From Pseudomonadota bacterium (GTDB taxonomy: Bacteria; Pseudomonadota; Alphaproteobacteria; Rhizobiales; Aestuariivirgaceae): a stretch of DNA of 33,934 nt. Under the pieces are notes generated by a model, which was not told where the DNA came from, searched no databases, and was given only the letters and a program-made list of their open reading frames with translations. This document shows, piece by piece, positions 16,849 to 24,544 of the stretch (position 1 is the stretch's first letter; each line of letters starts with the position of its first letter). The stretch is from contig JAEKFU010000002.1 of the NCBI GenBank assembly GCA_016522385.1, positions 1 to 33,934 of the forward strand, written 5' to 3'. The translations under genes were made by a program, and so were the position numbers.

Positions 16849-17649
16849 ATGGATGGGCAGTCGCCATCACCAGTCACTCTGGACCAGGTGCGTCAAAAGA
16901 TCGACGAGATCGACGCTGCCTTGCTCGGCCTACTACGTGATCGCTTTGCAGCCAGCGTCACCATCAAGGAGTTAAAGGCAGCCAGCGGTCAGACTGCATC
17001 ATCACCGATGCGTCCGGCCCGCGAGGCTATTGTCCTGCGGCGGCTGATTGCAGCCTGCAGCGACCCGTTGCCGGTTGCGTTAATGCTGCGGCTGTGGCGG
17101 GAAATCATCTCTGGCTCGACACTCATCCAGGCGGACGCGACGGTCCATTGCTCAAAGGCAACGCTGGCCGCACAAAATCTGCGCGACCTGATAAAGAGCC
17201 ATTTTTGTCAAATCCCGATTATCGAGCACAACACCGATGAAGAAGCGCTGTCAGCTGCCGCAGGCATACAGGCGACCGTCGCAATATTGGCGCCCGGCGG
17301 CGCATGGTCAGAGGCCATAGACGCTGATAACGGACCCAACCTCAGCGTGATTGGGGCATTGCCGTTTTTTGGTGACAACGGTCGGCCCGATTTACTGATC
17401 TGCGGACTGGGATTTGATGAGCCGACCGGGCAGGATGAAACTCTGCTTTTGTCGACCGGCCACTTACCCCGCGACTTCACGCCGGCGCCGCTTTGGGAAC
17501 TCGAGGCAACGTCAGGTGAATGGCTTACCAGCCTGCCCGGCTTCCTGTCCGCATCGGAAACGCCGCTGGTCGGTTTGCGCCAGGGCAATGACGCACTTGC
17601 ATTGCGCGTGCTGGGCCGCTATCCGAGCCCGATCAAGATTGACATGTGA
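16849..17649 (+). CDS. Chorismate mutase family protein
   Basis: The 266-residue protein begins with an AroQ-type chorismate mutase domain (about 10-95). Family-type basic residues are R15, R30 or R32, and K40, followed by R55 and R58 in the next helix region. It would convert chorismate to prephenate in the cytosol. The remaining 170 residues resemble no domain I can name with confidence; comparable two-part proteins occur upstream of hisC and tyrC in Hyphomicrobiales. The ATG at 16849 follows AAGGA by seven bases. The stop overlaps the GTG of the next gene, so translation is coupled. Its place before the aminotransferase and prephenate dehydrogenase genes supports a role in tyrosine synthesis. 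Confidence 0.88.
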   Translation: MDGQSPSPVTLDQVRQKIDEIDAALLGLLRDRFAASVTIKELKAASGQTASSPMRPAREAIVLRRLIAACSDPLPVALMLRLWREIISGSTLIQADATVHCSKATLAAQNLRDLIKSHFCQIPIIEHNTDEEALSAAAGIQATVAILAPGGAWSEAIDADNGPNLSVIGALPFFGDNGRPDLLICGLGFDEPTGQDETLLLSTGHLPRDFTPAPLWELEATSGEWLTSLPGFLSASETPLVGLRQGNDALALRVLGRYPSPIKIDM

Positions 17650-18758
17650 GTGAGCTGATGTTGACTGGTCCGGTACCGCAACCCGGTATTCTTGACATTG
17701 CGCCCTACGTCCCGGGAAAGAGTTCGGTCGAAGGCGCCGCTAGGGTGCACAAACTGTCGTCAAATGAATCGCCGCTCGGACCAAGCCCAGCCGCCGCTGC
17801 GGCTCACCGGTCACTCGCCGATCAATTGCACCTGTATCCCGATGGCAGCGCGGTTGGGCTGAGACTAGCGCTTGCCGCGCGCTACGGCTTGAACGCCGCC
17901 AATATCGTGTGCGGCGCCGGGTCCGACGAACTGCTCTCCCTGTTGGCACGGGCCTATCTTGGCCCGGGTGATGAGGCGATCTACTCGCAATTTGGTTTCC
18001 TCCTATACCCGATCGCCATCAAGACGAGCAGTGCAAAGCCGGTTGTTGCACCGGAGATCGAACACACGGCGAATGTCGACGAAATCATCAAATGCGTGAG
18101 CAAGCGCACTCGCATGGTGTTTCTGGCTAACCCCAATAACCCGACGGGCACCTATATGGCGATCGACGAGGTGCGCCGCTTGCATGCTGCGTTGCCTGAA
18201 GAGTGTCTTCTGGTGCTTGATGCAGCCTATGCCGAATATGTCCGCCGCAACGATTATGAAGCGGGAATTGAACTGGTGGCAACGACGCCGAATGTCGTTA
18301 TGACCAGGACCTTCTCCAAAGCCTATGGGCTCGCGGGTCTCCGACTGGGTTGGGCTTACTGCCCACCGGCGGTCGCCGACACGCTCAATCGAATCCGCGG
18401 CCCGTTCAATGTCTCGCTGCCGGCAATTGCAGCTGGTATTGCAGCGGTTGAAGACACCGACCATCTACAGGATGCCATTACCCATAACGATACCTGGCTA
18501 CCCTGGTTGGAGTGCGAGTTGACAGCGCTAGGCTTGGACGTGACGCCCAGCGTCGGCAATTTTCTACTGGTTCACTTTGGAAACGAGCCAGGATGCACCG
18601 CGTACGATGCTGACGCGTTCTTGAGCGCACGGGGTTTGATTTTGCGCCGCCTCGACGCCTACGGCCTACCTGACGCATTGCGGTTGTCGATCGGTGCTGA
18701 GGAAGCGAACAAAGCCGTCTTAGCTGCGCTCAAGGAATTTCTGCAGAAGGCAGCCTGA
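17646..18758 (+). CDS. hisC: Histidinol-phosphate/aromatic aminotransferase (HisC-like)
   Basis: The 370-residue class I/II PLP aminotransferase has the HisC layout: [12 protein letters not shown] near the N-terminus, ANPNNPTGT (161-169), LDAAYAEYV with D192, and the Schiff-base lysine K225 in [15 protein letters not shown]. HisC enzymes act on histidinol phosphate, and many also transaminate aromatic keto acids. Because the gene lies between chorismate mutase and tyrC, the aromatic reaction is the more likely role here, and it may be a second HisC copy. The GTG start overlaps the upstream stop by three bases; an ATG four codons later (17658) is an alternative. It is followed by tyrC after four bases. 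Confidence 0.92.
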   Translation: MSELMLTGPVPQPGILDIAPYVPGKSSVEGAARVHKLSSNESPLGPSPAAAAAHRSLADQLHLYPDGSAVGLRLALAARYGLNAANIVCGAGSDELLSLLARAYLGPGDEAIYSQFGFLLYPIAIKTSSAKPVVAPEIEHTANVDEIIKCVSKRTRMVFLANPNNPTGTYMAIDEVRRLHAALPEECLLVLDAAYAEYVRRNDYEAGIELVATTPNVVMTRTFSKAYGLAGLRLGWAYCPPAVADTLNRIRGPFNVSLPAIAAGIAAVEDTDHLQDAITHNDTWLPWLECELTALGLDVTPSVGNFLLVHFGNEPGCTAYDADAFLSARGLILRRLDAYGLPDALRLSIGAEEANKAVLAALKEFLQKAA

Positions 18759-18762
18759 CCTT

Positions 18763-19692
18763 ATGACAAAACCCATGTTTGAACGGGTGGCCTTGCTCGG
18801 CCTCGGATTGATCGGTTCATCGCTTGCCCATGCGATGCGCAAGCACGATCTGGCCGGTCATATCAAAGGTCATGCCCGCAGTGCTGCGACGAGGATTGAG
18901 GTTGAAAGGCTCGGCTTTGCCGACAGTGTCCACGAGGATCCGGCAGAAGCCGTAGAGAATGCCGACCTGGTTATTCTTTGCGTACCGGTCGGTGCGTGTG
19001 GAGCCGTCGCCAGGTCGATTGCCGGGGGCCTCAAGCCGTCAGCGATTCTGACGGACGTTGGTTCGGTGAAGGCCAGTGTGGTGCGTGATGTATCGCCCCA
19101 TGTACCGGACGGCGTGCATTTCATTCCAGGTCACCCGATTGCCGGCACGGAGCAATCCGGTCCCAATGCCGGATTCGCCGAACTCTTCGTTAATCGTTGG
19201 TGCATATTGACGCCACTGCCAGACACTGATGCTGGCGCCATCAAGGCGCTAACGGCATTCTGGCGGGCCTGCGGTTCTGAAGTCGATCAAATGTCAATAG
19301 AACACCATGACATGGTGCTTGGCATCACCAGCCATTTGCCGCACCTGATCGCCTATAGCATCGTCTCAACAGCCGCTGACCTTGAGGATGTCACCAAATC
19401 CGAGGTGATCAAGTATTCCGCTGCGGGATTTCGAGATTTCACCCGCATCGCCGCGTCCGACCCGATCATGTGGCGCGATGTTTTCTTGACCAACAGGGAC
19501 GCGGTGCTTGAACTCCTGTCGCGATTTTCCGAAGATCTGTCGGCTCTGCAAAAAGCCATCCGTTGGGGTGATGGCGACCATCTAATTGAACTGTTCACCC
19601 GGTCGCGGGAAATTCGCCGTGGCATCATCGCTGCCGGTCAGGATACCGCGGCGCCTGACTTTGGCCGCCTGCCGTCAACGTCCTCAGAATAG
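18763..19692 (+). CDS. tyrC: Prephenate/arogenate dehydrogenase
   Basis: The 309-residue cytosolic enzyme oxidatively decarboxylates prephenate or arogenate, toward tyrosine. The N-terminal Rossmann motif ALLGLGLIGSS is at 9-19. PGHPIAGTEQSGP, HHDMVLGITSHLPHL and the AAGFRDFTRIAASDP segment are TyrA/TyrC landmarks. There is no ACT domain. The preference for prephenate over arogenate cannot be read from sequence. It is the last gene of the chorismate mutase-hisC-tyrC operon. Its final nine bases overlap the end of the convergent DUF2125 gene. Confidence 0.93.
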   Translation: MTKPMFERVALLGLGLIGSSLAHAMRKHDLAGHIKGHARSAATRIEVERLGFADSVHEDPAEAVENADLVILCVPVGACGAVARSIAGGLKPSAILTDVGSVKASVVRDVSPHVPDGVHFIPGHPIAGTEQSGPNAGFAELFVNRWCILTPLPDTDAGAIKALTAFWRACGSEVDQMSIEHHDMVLGITSHLPHLIAYSIVSTAADLEDVTKSEVIKYSAAGFRDFTRIAASDPIMWRDVFLTNRDAVLELLSRFSEDLSALQKAIRWGDGDHLIELFTRSREIRRGIIAAGQDTAAPDFGRLPSTSSE

Positions 19693-20709
19693 CACGGGAT
19701 GCCGGCCGAGCTTAAGCGGCCCCCAAAACAGTTCACCGTTCTTCATTCGCAAATCCGCCGCGACACCATTGCCTCGGTCGAACAGGCCTAGAAGGGTCTG
19801 CGCCGCTCTTGCCTTCGACGCCGTGAGAACCTCTTGGGCCTGAAGCCTTGTCAGCAGCGCATCAAGTCTGTTTACCCGAGTCTTCAACGAACCCTCAAGA
19901 TAGCCGCTTGCTTTGATTTTGATCTCCCCTTTCGCTGCCAGTTGCGTATCGCCATAGGTTGCCACAAATTCTTCGACATTGAACTGTGTTGCAAGTTCCG
20001 CAGCCGCCTTCATCCATTCGTTGACATTACGGGTCGACTTTCTTGGCACGTTGTCGGCCGCCATTGTTCCTGCCACGGCATCAAGATAGAGGTCATCTTG
20101 TGCATCGGTCCGGATGGCCACGCCGGTAAGGTCAATTGTTAGATTAATCTTGTGTTGTTCACCACGCTCAAACCGGCTCCGAAGACGCGCCGTGTGCAGC
20201 CGAGCGTGCTCAAGGCCGGCTTGTTGAACGACAATTCGCGACAGAACCGCTTCGGCACGCAGCGATGTGGCCGATTCCATAACGATGTCGACCCTAGCGT
20301 CCGGCTGGACGATCTCGATTGGCGCCGCCAGCTTGTCATTGTCAACGATGATCGGGCCTTCGAGTTCGACCACAATTGTCCTGAGAAAGGGTGCCCGCAC
20401 GGACGCAGTCAACTGTTTCGGGGTTACCTTTGTCCGTCCGCGGCTTAGATGCAGAACCGGGCCGGAACAGTCAAGCTGAATTCGGAACGGATACCCGCTC
20501 CAGGTCTCATCCAGGCATGTTAGCGCCGGCTTTTCTGCACGGAGCTCTTGCTGGTCCTTGAATGCGCTACGTGCTTTTCCGACCGACCAGTACCAGCCAG
20601 CCGAAAGCGCGGCAAATAGCGCCAGCACCGTAAGCGCCGGCCAGATCGACTTCCACGGGATGGGCATTGCGGATGCAGGCCTGTTGTTGCTATCTGCGGC
20701 ACGCGACAT
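19684..20709 (-). CDS. DUF2125 domain membrane-anchored protein
   Basis: The 341-residue protein has one hydrophobic N-terminal segment (WPALTVLALFAALSAGWYW, about 24-42) that would anchor it in the inner membrane with the rest in the periplasm. The TCLDETWSGYPFRIQLDCSG stretch, with two cysteines, is typical of DUF2125 proteins. The domain has no established function. Later parts have alternating beta-type patterns, as in proteins that bind lipids or line a periplasmic groove, but this is only an impression. No good ribosome site precedes the ATG at 20709; an ATG at 20667 is an alternative. It is convergent and overlapping with tyrC, and divergent from the ChaC-like gene, as in many Hyphomicrobiales. 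Confidence 0.85.
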   Translation of the reverse strand: MSRAADSNNRPASAMPIPWKSIWPALTVLALFAALSAGWYWSVGKARSAFKDQQELRAEKPALTCLDETWSGYPFRIQLDCSGPVLHLSRGRTKVTPKQLTASVRAPFLRTIVVELEGPIIVDNDKLAAPIEIVQPDARVDIVMESATSLRAEAVLSRIVVQQAGLEHARLHTARLRSRFERGEQHKINLTIDLTGVAIRTDAQDDLYLDAVAGTMAADNVPRKSTRNVNEWMKAAAELATQFNVEEFVATYGDTQLAAKGEIKIKASGYLEGSLKTRVNRLDALLTRLQAQEVLTASKARAAQTLLGLFDRGNGVAADLRMKNGELFWGPLKLGRHPVLF

Positions 20710-20735
20710 TGCGACCGCAAGCGGAATGAGGTGAC

Positions 20736-21260
20736 ATGGTGCAGGAGTTTTGGGTTTTTGGCTACGGCTCTTTGATGTGGCGCCCCGGCTTCGATTATAT
20801 TGAACGCGAGCAAGCGTTACTGCGCGGCATGCACCGGGGATTGTGTATCTACTCGCACGTTTACCGTGGTACGCCGGATCGGCCAGGCCTGGTGATGGGG
20901 CTCGATCGTGGCGGCGCGTGCCGCGGCATCGCTTTTCGCGTTGAGCCCGACCGCTGGCCTGACACCGTTAGGTATCTGCGTGCCCGCGAGCAGGTCACGA
21001 TGGTCTACCTTGAAAAAACCGTCAAAGTGGCTTTGATGACGCAGCCTTGCCGCCGGGTTTCGGCGCTGACGTACATCGTCGACCGCACCCATCCACAATA
21101 TGCCGGCAAGCTCAGTCTTGAGGATCAAATCGCCTTGATTCGCCAGGGACATGGTCAAGCGGGACCGTGCCACGAATATGTCATCTCGATTAATGAGCAC
21201 ATTCGTGACATGGGCATGCGCGACGGCACAATGGAATACCTGTGCGCCGAGCTGCCGTAA
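20736..21260 (+). CDS. Gamma-glutamylcyclotransferase, ChaC family
   Basis: The 174-residue protein has the substrate-binding FGYGSLMWRPGF (8-19) and the catalytic glutamate E85 in YLRAREQVTMVY. ChaC proteins cleave glutathione to 5-oxoproline and Cys-Gly in the cytosol. GGACRGIAFRV and RTHPQYAGKLSLEDQI are further family segments. Length is in the normal range for the bacterial form. The ATG has GAGG just upstream. With gloB and a GST gene it is one of three glutathione-linked genes in the window, but they are not in one operon. A strong inverted repeat follows the stop directly. Confidence 0.93.
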   Translation: MVQEFWVFGYGSLMWRPGFDYIEREQALLRGMHRGLCIYSHVYRGTPDRPGLVMGLDRGGACRGIAFRVEPDRWPDTVRYLRAREQVTMVYLEKTVKVALMTQPCRRVSALTYIVDRTHPQYAGKLSLEDQIALIRQGHGQAGPCHEYVISINEHIRDMGMRDGTMEYLCAELP

Positions 21261-21261
21261 T

Positions 21262-21311
21262 CTAGAGCGTGTCTTTCTCATATGGAACCGTTTGAGAAAG
21301 ACACGCTCTAG
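21262..21311. repeat. Perfect 19-bp inverted repeat, REP-like, probable bidirectional terminator
   Basis: CTAGAGCGTGTCTTTCTCA is followed 12 bases later by its exact reverse complement. The loop contains TATGGAACCG. The element starts two bases after the ChaC stop and lies between two convergent genes. The AGAGC...GCTCT ends and TGGAACC core resemble dispersed palindromes common in Hyphomicrobiales. A long stem at this place would terminate or protect both transcripts. Confidence 0.7.
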
Positions 21312-21326
21312 GCGTATGCCCTAAGA

Positions 21327-21776
21327 TCAGGTCGTCAGTGCCGGCGCGGCGCAATGCAAATCGTTGTCGGTCAGCAAACTGAGCTGCAATTCGGTAACGC
21401 TGTGAATTTCAACCGATTGACGCGACCTGGCATCGGCAACCAAGCCGGCGCGCAAGTCATCGCAAATACGACCAGCTTCCAAATGGTTTTCCGCCAGCAA
21501 ATGAACATGGACTTCATCCACCACGGATCGTGCGGAAAACCTGCCTTTGAGATGGCACAAGGGTTGCGAAAGGTCGACGGCCACAGGAACGAACTGGCAA
21601 TCTGAAATTCGGCGCACCGAAAGATAGACCGCATCGGGCAATACCGGACAGTGCCGTGCCGGGTAGACGCTGTGGATGTAGCGGCGGCCTGACGCGCCAT
21701 ACCAGTACCAGAACCGGTCAGTCAATTCAGGGTCACTGTTGATGAATGCGGGGCGGGGCTGAAAAGAAGTTTGCAT
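21327..21776 (-). CDS. Conserved protein of unknown function under an SOS-type promoter
   Basis: The 149-residue protein starts MQTSFQPRPAF. An aromatic stretch, DRFWYWYGASGRRYIHSVYP, is followed by a cysteine, a beta-like region (DAVYLSVRR, FVPVAVDLS) and VVDEVHVHLLAENHLEAGRICDDLR. It has no signal peptide or membrane segment, so it is probably cytosolic. I recognise no catalytic motif; it resembles short proteins seen in other Hyphomicrobiales without a known role. The frame is open to a TTG at 21812, but that codon is part of the -35 box, so the ATG at 21776 is preferred. No Shine-Dalgarno precedes it, and the promoter geometry predicts a leaderless mRNA beginning at the ATG. The SOS box suggests expression after DNA damage. 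Confidence 0.78.
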   Translation of the reverse strand: MQTSFQPRPAFINSDPELTDRFWYWYGASGRRYIHSVYPARHCPVLPDAVYLSVRRISDCQFVPVAVDLSQPLCHLKGRFSARSVVDEVHVHLLAENHLEAGRICDDLRAGLVADARSRQSVEIHSVTELQLSLLTDNDLHCAAPALTT

Positions 21777-21778
21777 TG

Positions 21779-21812
21779 GAACAAAAGTAGAACATTCTTG
21801 TGCGCCTGTCAA
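21779..21812 (-). promoter_or_regulatory. SOS (LexA) box inside a sigma-70 promoter
   Basis: Reading the minus strand, TTGACA (21812-21807) and TACTTT (21789-21784) are separated by exactly 17 bases. GTTC-N7-GTTC, the direct-repeat LexA box of alphaproteobacteria, occupies 21793-21779, and its N7 spacer contains the whole -10 element. LexA bound here would block RNA polymerase. The expected start, about seven bases after the -10, is the A of the ATG at 21776. Confidence 0.7.
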
Positions 21813-21828
21813 TCAAAAGAATAGGTGC

Positions 21829-22099
21829 CTAGGGTCAGGACTCATTGATTTCATCCATTCTGCGCGAGCAGATTTGCCTGCTGAGCAGGCAGGCAGGCGC
21901 AGGAAACCCGGCCGGTTTTCAAGCCTGTCTTACGCACGCAGGAGGCAAATCTGCCGCGCCCACAGGGTTTGGCCCTGAGGGCCGCCTGCAGGCAAACAAT
22001 GCTCGATAAGGCAGAAAGCCTTATCTTGCGCTTGTTTCCCAGCATTCGAGCCCTCACGGCCAAACAGAATTGCATGAAATTAATGAGTCCTGACCCTAG
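21829..22099. mobile_element. MITE-like non-autonomous element, 271 bp
   Basis: The element is bounded by 26-bp terminal inverted repeats (21829-21854 and 22074-22099) that differ at one position. Each starts CTAGGGTCAGGACTCATT when read inward, so CTAG sits at both outer ends and may include the target duplication. Inside are further stems: GCAGATTTGCCT at 21868-21879 with its inverse at 21943-21954, and GATAAGGC-N5-GCCTTATC at 22005-22025. There is no transposase gene. A 74-codon minus-strand frame (22075-21851) spans nearly the whole interior and probably reflects the repeat sequence. The element lies 9 bases past the nrdJ stop and 16 bases upstream of the SOS promoter. Confidence 0.75.
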
Positions 22100-22108
22100 T
22101 GCGGCCTG

Positions 22109-24445
22109 TCAGGCGCATTTTGAATAGTTGCACGACAGGCATGACGCACAACCTTCCTGAAACACCAAAGTCATCTCACCGCATTTGGGACATTGCCGTG
22201 TGCCCGGCGGCGGCCCGCCGACGACCTGTCTCTCGATCTGCTCGCCGGTATCATCACCATCTAGTCCAGTTGCCTGAGAACTCTTCAGGAAGCCCGTATC
22301 AAGCATGTGCTGCTCTATCACTCCGCCGATCGCTGCCAGCAGGCTCGGCACATATTTGCCGTTCATCCACTGGCCGCCACGCGGGTCGAATACCGCCTTG
22401 AGCTCCTCGACGACAAAAGATACATCGCCGCCGCGCCGGAATACCGCCGAGACCATCCGCGTCAGCGCGACGGTCCAGGCATAGTGCTCCATATTCTTGG
22501 AGTTGATGAAGATCTCAAATGGCCGGCGGTGACCGTCCTGGACGATATCGTTGATCGTAATGTAGATCGCATGATCCGAATCCGGCCATTTCAACTTGTA
22601 GGTGAACCCCGGTAACACGCCATGCCGTTCAAGCGGCTGCTTCATGTAAACGATGTCACCACCGGCATGACCGGCAACCGGCGGGCTCGGCGCCTCGAGC
22701 GGCAATGGCACCTGCGCGACCGATGGCACCGGTTCGGCACTCAGCACGGATCCAGTCACCTCGTTTGGCCGGTAGGTCGTGCAGCCCTTCAGGCCAAGGT
22801 CATAGGCCTGCTCATAGATCAGCCTAAAGTCCTCAAATTTGATATCCTCAGGACAATTGATGGTCTTTGAGATGGAAGAATCGACATGTGACTGCAAAGC
22901 CGCCTGCATCACCAGATGCTCGCGCGGCGACAGGTCCTGTGTGGTGACGAAATATTCCGGCAACGGTGTCGCATCACCGAACATATGGCGGTAGGCACGC
23001 ACAGCGTAATCTTCGACGGTCTCGGACCGGCGGGATCCATCGGCCAGCAGAACTTTGCGCTTGTATCTGTAGCTGAAAATCGGTTCCACACCGCTCGACA
23101 CATTGCCGGCAAACAACGAGATCGTTCCGGTTGGCGCAATTGATGTCAACAGTCCGTTTCGGCAGCCATGCTTTTCGATGGTCTGGCGAGTCGCCTTATC
23201 CAAATGTTGCACCCGACCTGACTGGACGAACAACTCCGCATCGAACAGTGGAAAAGCCCCTTTCTCTTTGGCAAGCGCCGCACTGGCCGTATAAGCAGCC
23301 CGTTCGATGAGGGACATCCAGCGGCCTGCCGTCTCGACGGCTTGTGGGCTACCATAACGCTCGCCAATCATTGCCAGCGCATCGGCAAGGCCGGTTACAC
23401 CCAATCCGATCCGTCGCTTGGCGCGGGCCTCATGGGCCTGTTCTTCGAGCGGATAATGAGACACATCAATTGCATCGTCCATCAGCCGGACAGCGACACC
23501 GACCGTCTCTGCAACAGCGTTTTCATCAAGTCTTGCACTTCTCGCAAAAGCATTGTCCACGAATCGCGGCAGATTTATCGACCCCAACAGGCAAGCGCCG
23601 TAGGGCGGCAGCGGTTGCTCGCCGCATGGGTTGGTCGCATGAATGGTCTCGCAATAGGCCAAGTTGTTGGCGCGATTAATCCGGTCGATAAAAATCACGC
23701 CGGGTTCGGCGTAGTCATAGGTCGCCCGCATGATCCTGTCCCACAGCGCCCGGGCCTGCACGGTCCTGTAGGTCTTACCATTGAAGACCAGCGGCCAATC
23801 CCCACCCGACTTCACAGCAGCCATGAATTCATCGCTCACCAACACCGACAGATTGAACATGCGTAACCGGCCGCCGTCCTCTTTGGCGGCGATGAATTCT
23901 TCGATATCAGGATGGTCGCATCGCATCGTGCCCATCATTGCGCCACGCCGCGAGCCGGCCGACATAATGGTCTTGCACATGCTGTCCCAAACATCCATGA
24001 AGCTCAATGGACCAGAGGCATCCGCACCGACGCCTTGTACGGCCGCACCTCTGGGCCTGAGAGTGGAAAAGTCGTGGCCGATGCCGCCGCCCATCTGCAT
24101 GGTCAACGCTGCTTCCTTCAGCCCCTGAAAAATACCCTCCATGGAATCATCGAGCGTGCCCATCACAAAGCAATTGAACAACGTCACCCGCCGTGCGGTC
24201 CTGGCGCCGGCAAGGATGCGGCCGGCCGGCAAGAACCGATAGCCGGCCAGGATGTCGTAGAACGCCTTGGACCAGCGCTTGCGCAGCTTTGGTTCTTCCG
24301 CTACAGCAACCGCATCGGCAACCCGCACCCATGTGTCGTCGACCGTGCGATCGACAGGCGTCCCATCGTCGGACTTGAAGCGGTATTTCATGTCCCAGAT
24401 CTCGTGCGCAATCGGATCAAGGGCGTTGTCAGGTGATTCTTTCAT
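22109..24445 (-). CDS. nrdJ: Adenosylcobalamin-dependent (class II) ribonucleotide reductase
   Basis: The protein is 778 residues from the ATG at 24445; an in-frame ATG at 24481 would add 12 residues that do not resemble the family start PIAHEIWDMKYR. It reduces ribonucleotides to deoxyribonucleotides using coenzyme B12, independent of oxygen. Active-site features are C92 in FNCFVMG, NPCGE (N272, C274, E276) followed by PLPPYGACLLGSINL, and the TNPCG loop. A late TINCPEDIKFEDF and a glycine-rich barrel core also fit. The C-terminal CPKCG...CASCLSCNYSKC cluster is a zinc-ribbon or redox tail typical of this subgroup. No B12 riboswitch fits in the 99 bases upstream. It lies downstream of plsC and ftsEX on the same strand. 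Confidence 0.93.
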   Translation of the reverse strand: MKESPDNALDPIAHEIWDMKYRFKSDDGTPVDRTVDDTWVRVADAVAVAEEPKLRKRWSKAFYDILAGYRFLPAGRILAGARTARRVTLFNCFVMGTLDDSMEGIFQGLKEAALTMQMGGGIGHDFSTLRPRGAAVQGVGADASGPLSFMDVWDSMCKTIMSAGSRRGAMMGTMRCDHPDIEEFIAAKEDGGRLRMFNLSVLVSDEFMAAVKSGGDWPLVFNGKTYRTVQARALWDRIMRATYDYAEPGVIFIDRINRANNLAYCETIHATNPCGEQPLPPYGACLLGSINLPRFVDNAFARSARLDENAVAETVGVAVRLMDDAIDVSHYPLEEQAHEARAKRRIGLGVTGLADALAMIGERYGSPQAVETAGRWMSLIERAAYTASAALAKEKGAFPLFDAELFVQSGRVQHLDKATRQTIEKHGCRNGLLTSIAPTGTISLFAGNVSSGVEPIFSYRYKRKVLLADGSRRSETVEDYAVRAYRHMFGDATPLPEYFVTTQDLSPREHLVMQAALQSHVDSSISKTINCPEDIKFEDFRLIYEQAYDLGLKGCTTYRPNEVTGSVLSAEPVPSVAQVPLPLEAPSPPVAGHAGGDIVYMKQPLERHGVLPGFTYKLKWPDSDHAIYITINDIVQDGHRRPFEIFINSKNMEHYAWTVALTRMVSAVFRRGGDVSFVVEELKAVFDPRGGQWMNGKYVPSLLAAIGGVIEQHMLDTGFLKSSQATGLDGDDTGEQIERQVVGGPPPGTRQCPKCGEMTLVFQEGCASCLSCNYSKCA

Positions 24446-24544
24446 GATGCGCCAAACACAGTCCGCTAAGTCTTGCAACATAGCACAATGTTCGCCTTTT
24501 GTACCAGTATTTCTGACACTTCAGCAACGCGTCGTGCGTTGTGG

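Noticed and set aside
21777-21812. Upstream TTG start for the SOS-type gene
   Set aside because: The TTG is the first half of the TTGACA -35 element and the extension would translate through the LexA box; the ATG at 21776 fits better.
23342-23866. 174-codon plus-strand frame
   Set aside because: It is antisense to nrdJ, which has intact catalytic motifs throughout.
24446-24544. Possible B12 riboswitch upstream of nrdJ
   Set aside because: The gap after plsC is only 99 bases, too short for the usual cobalamin riboswitch of about 200 bases, and no B12-box sequence was seen.
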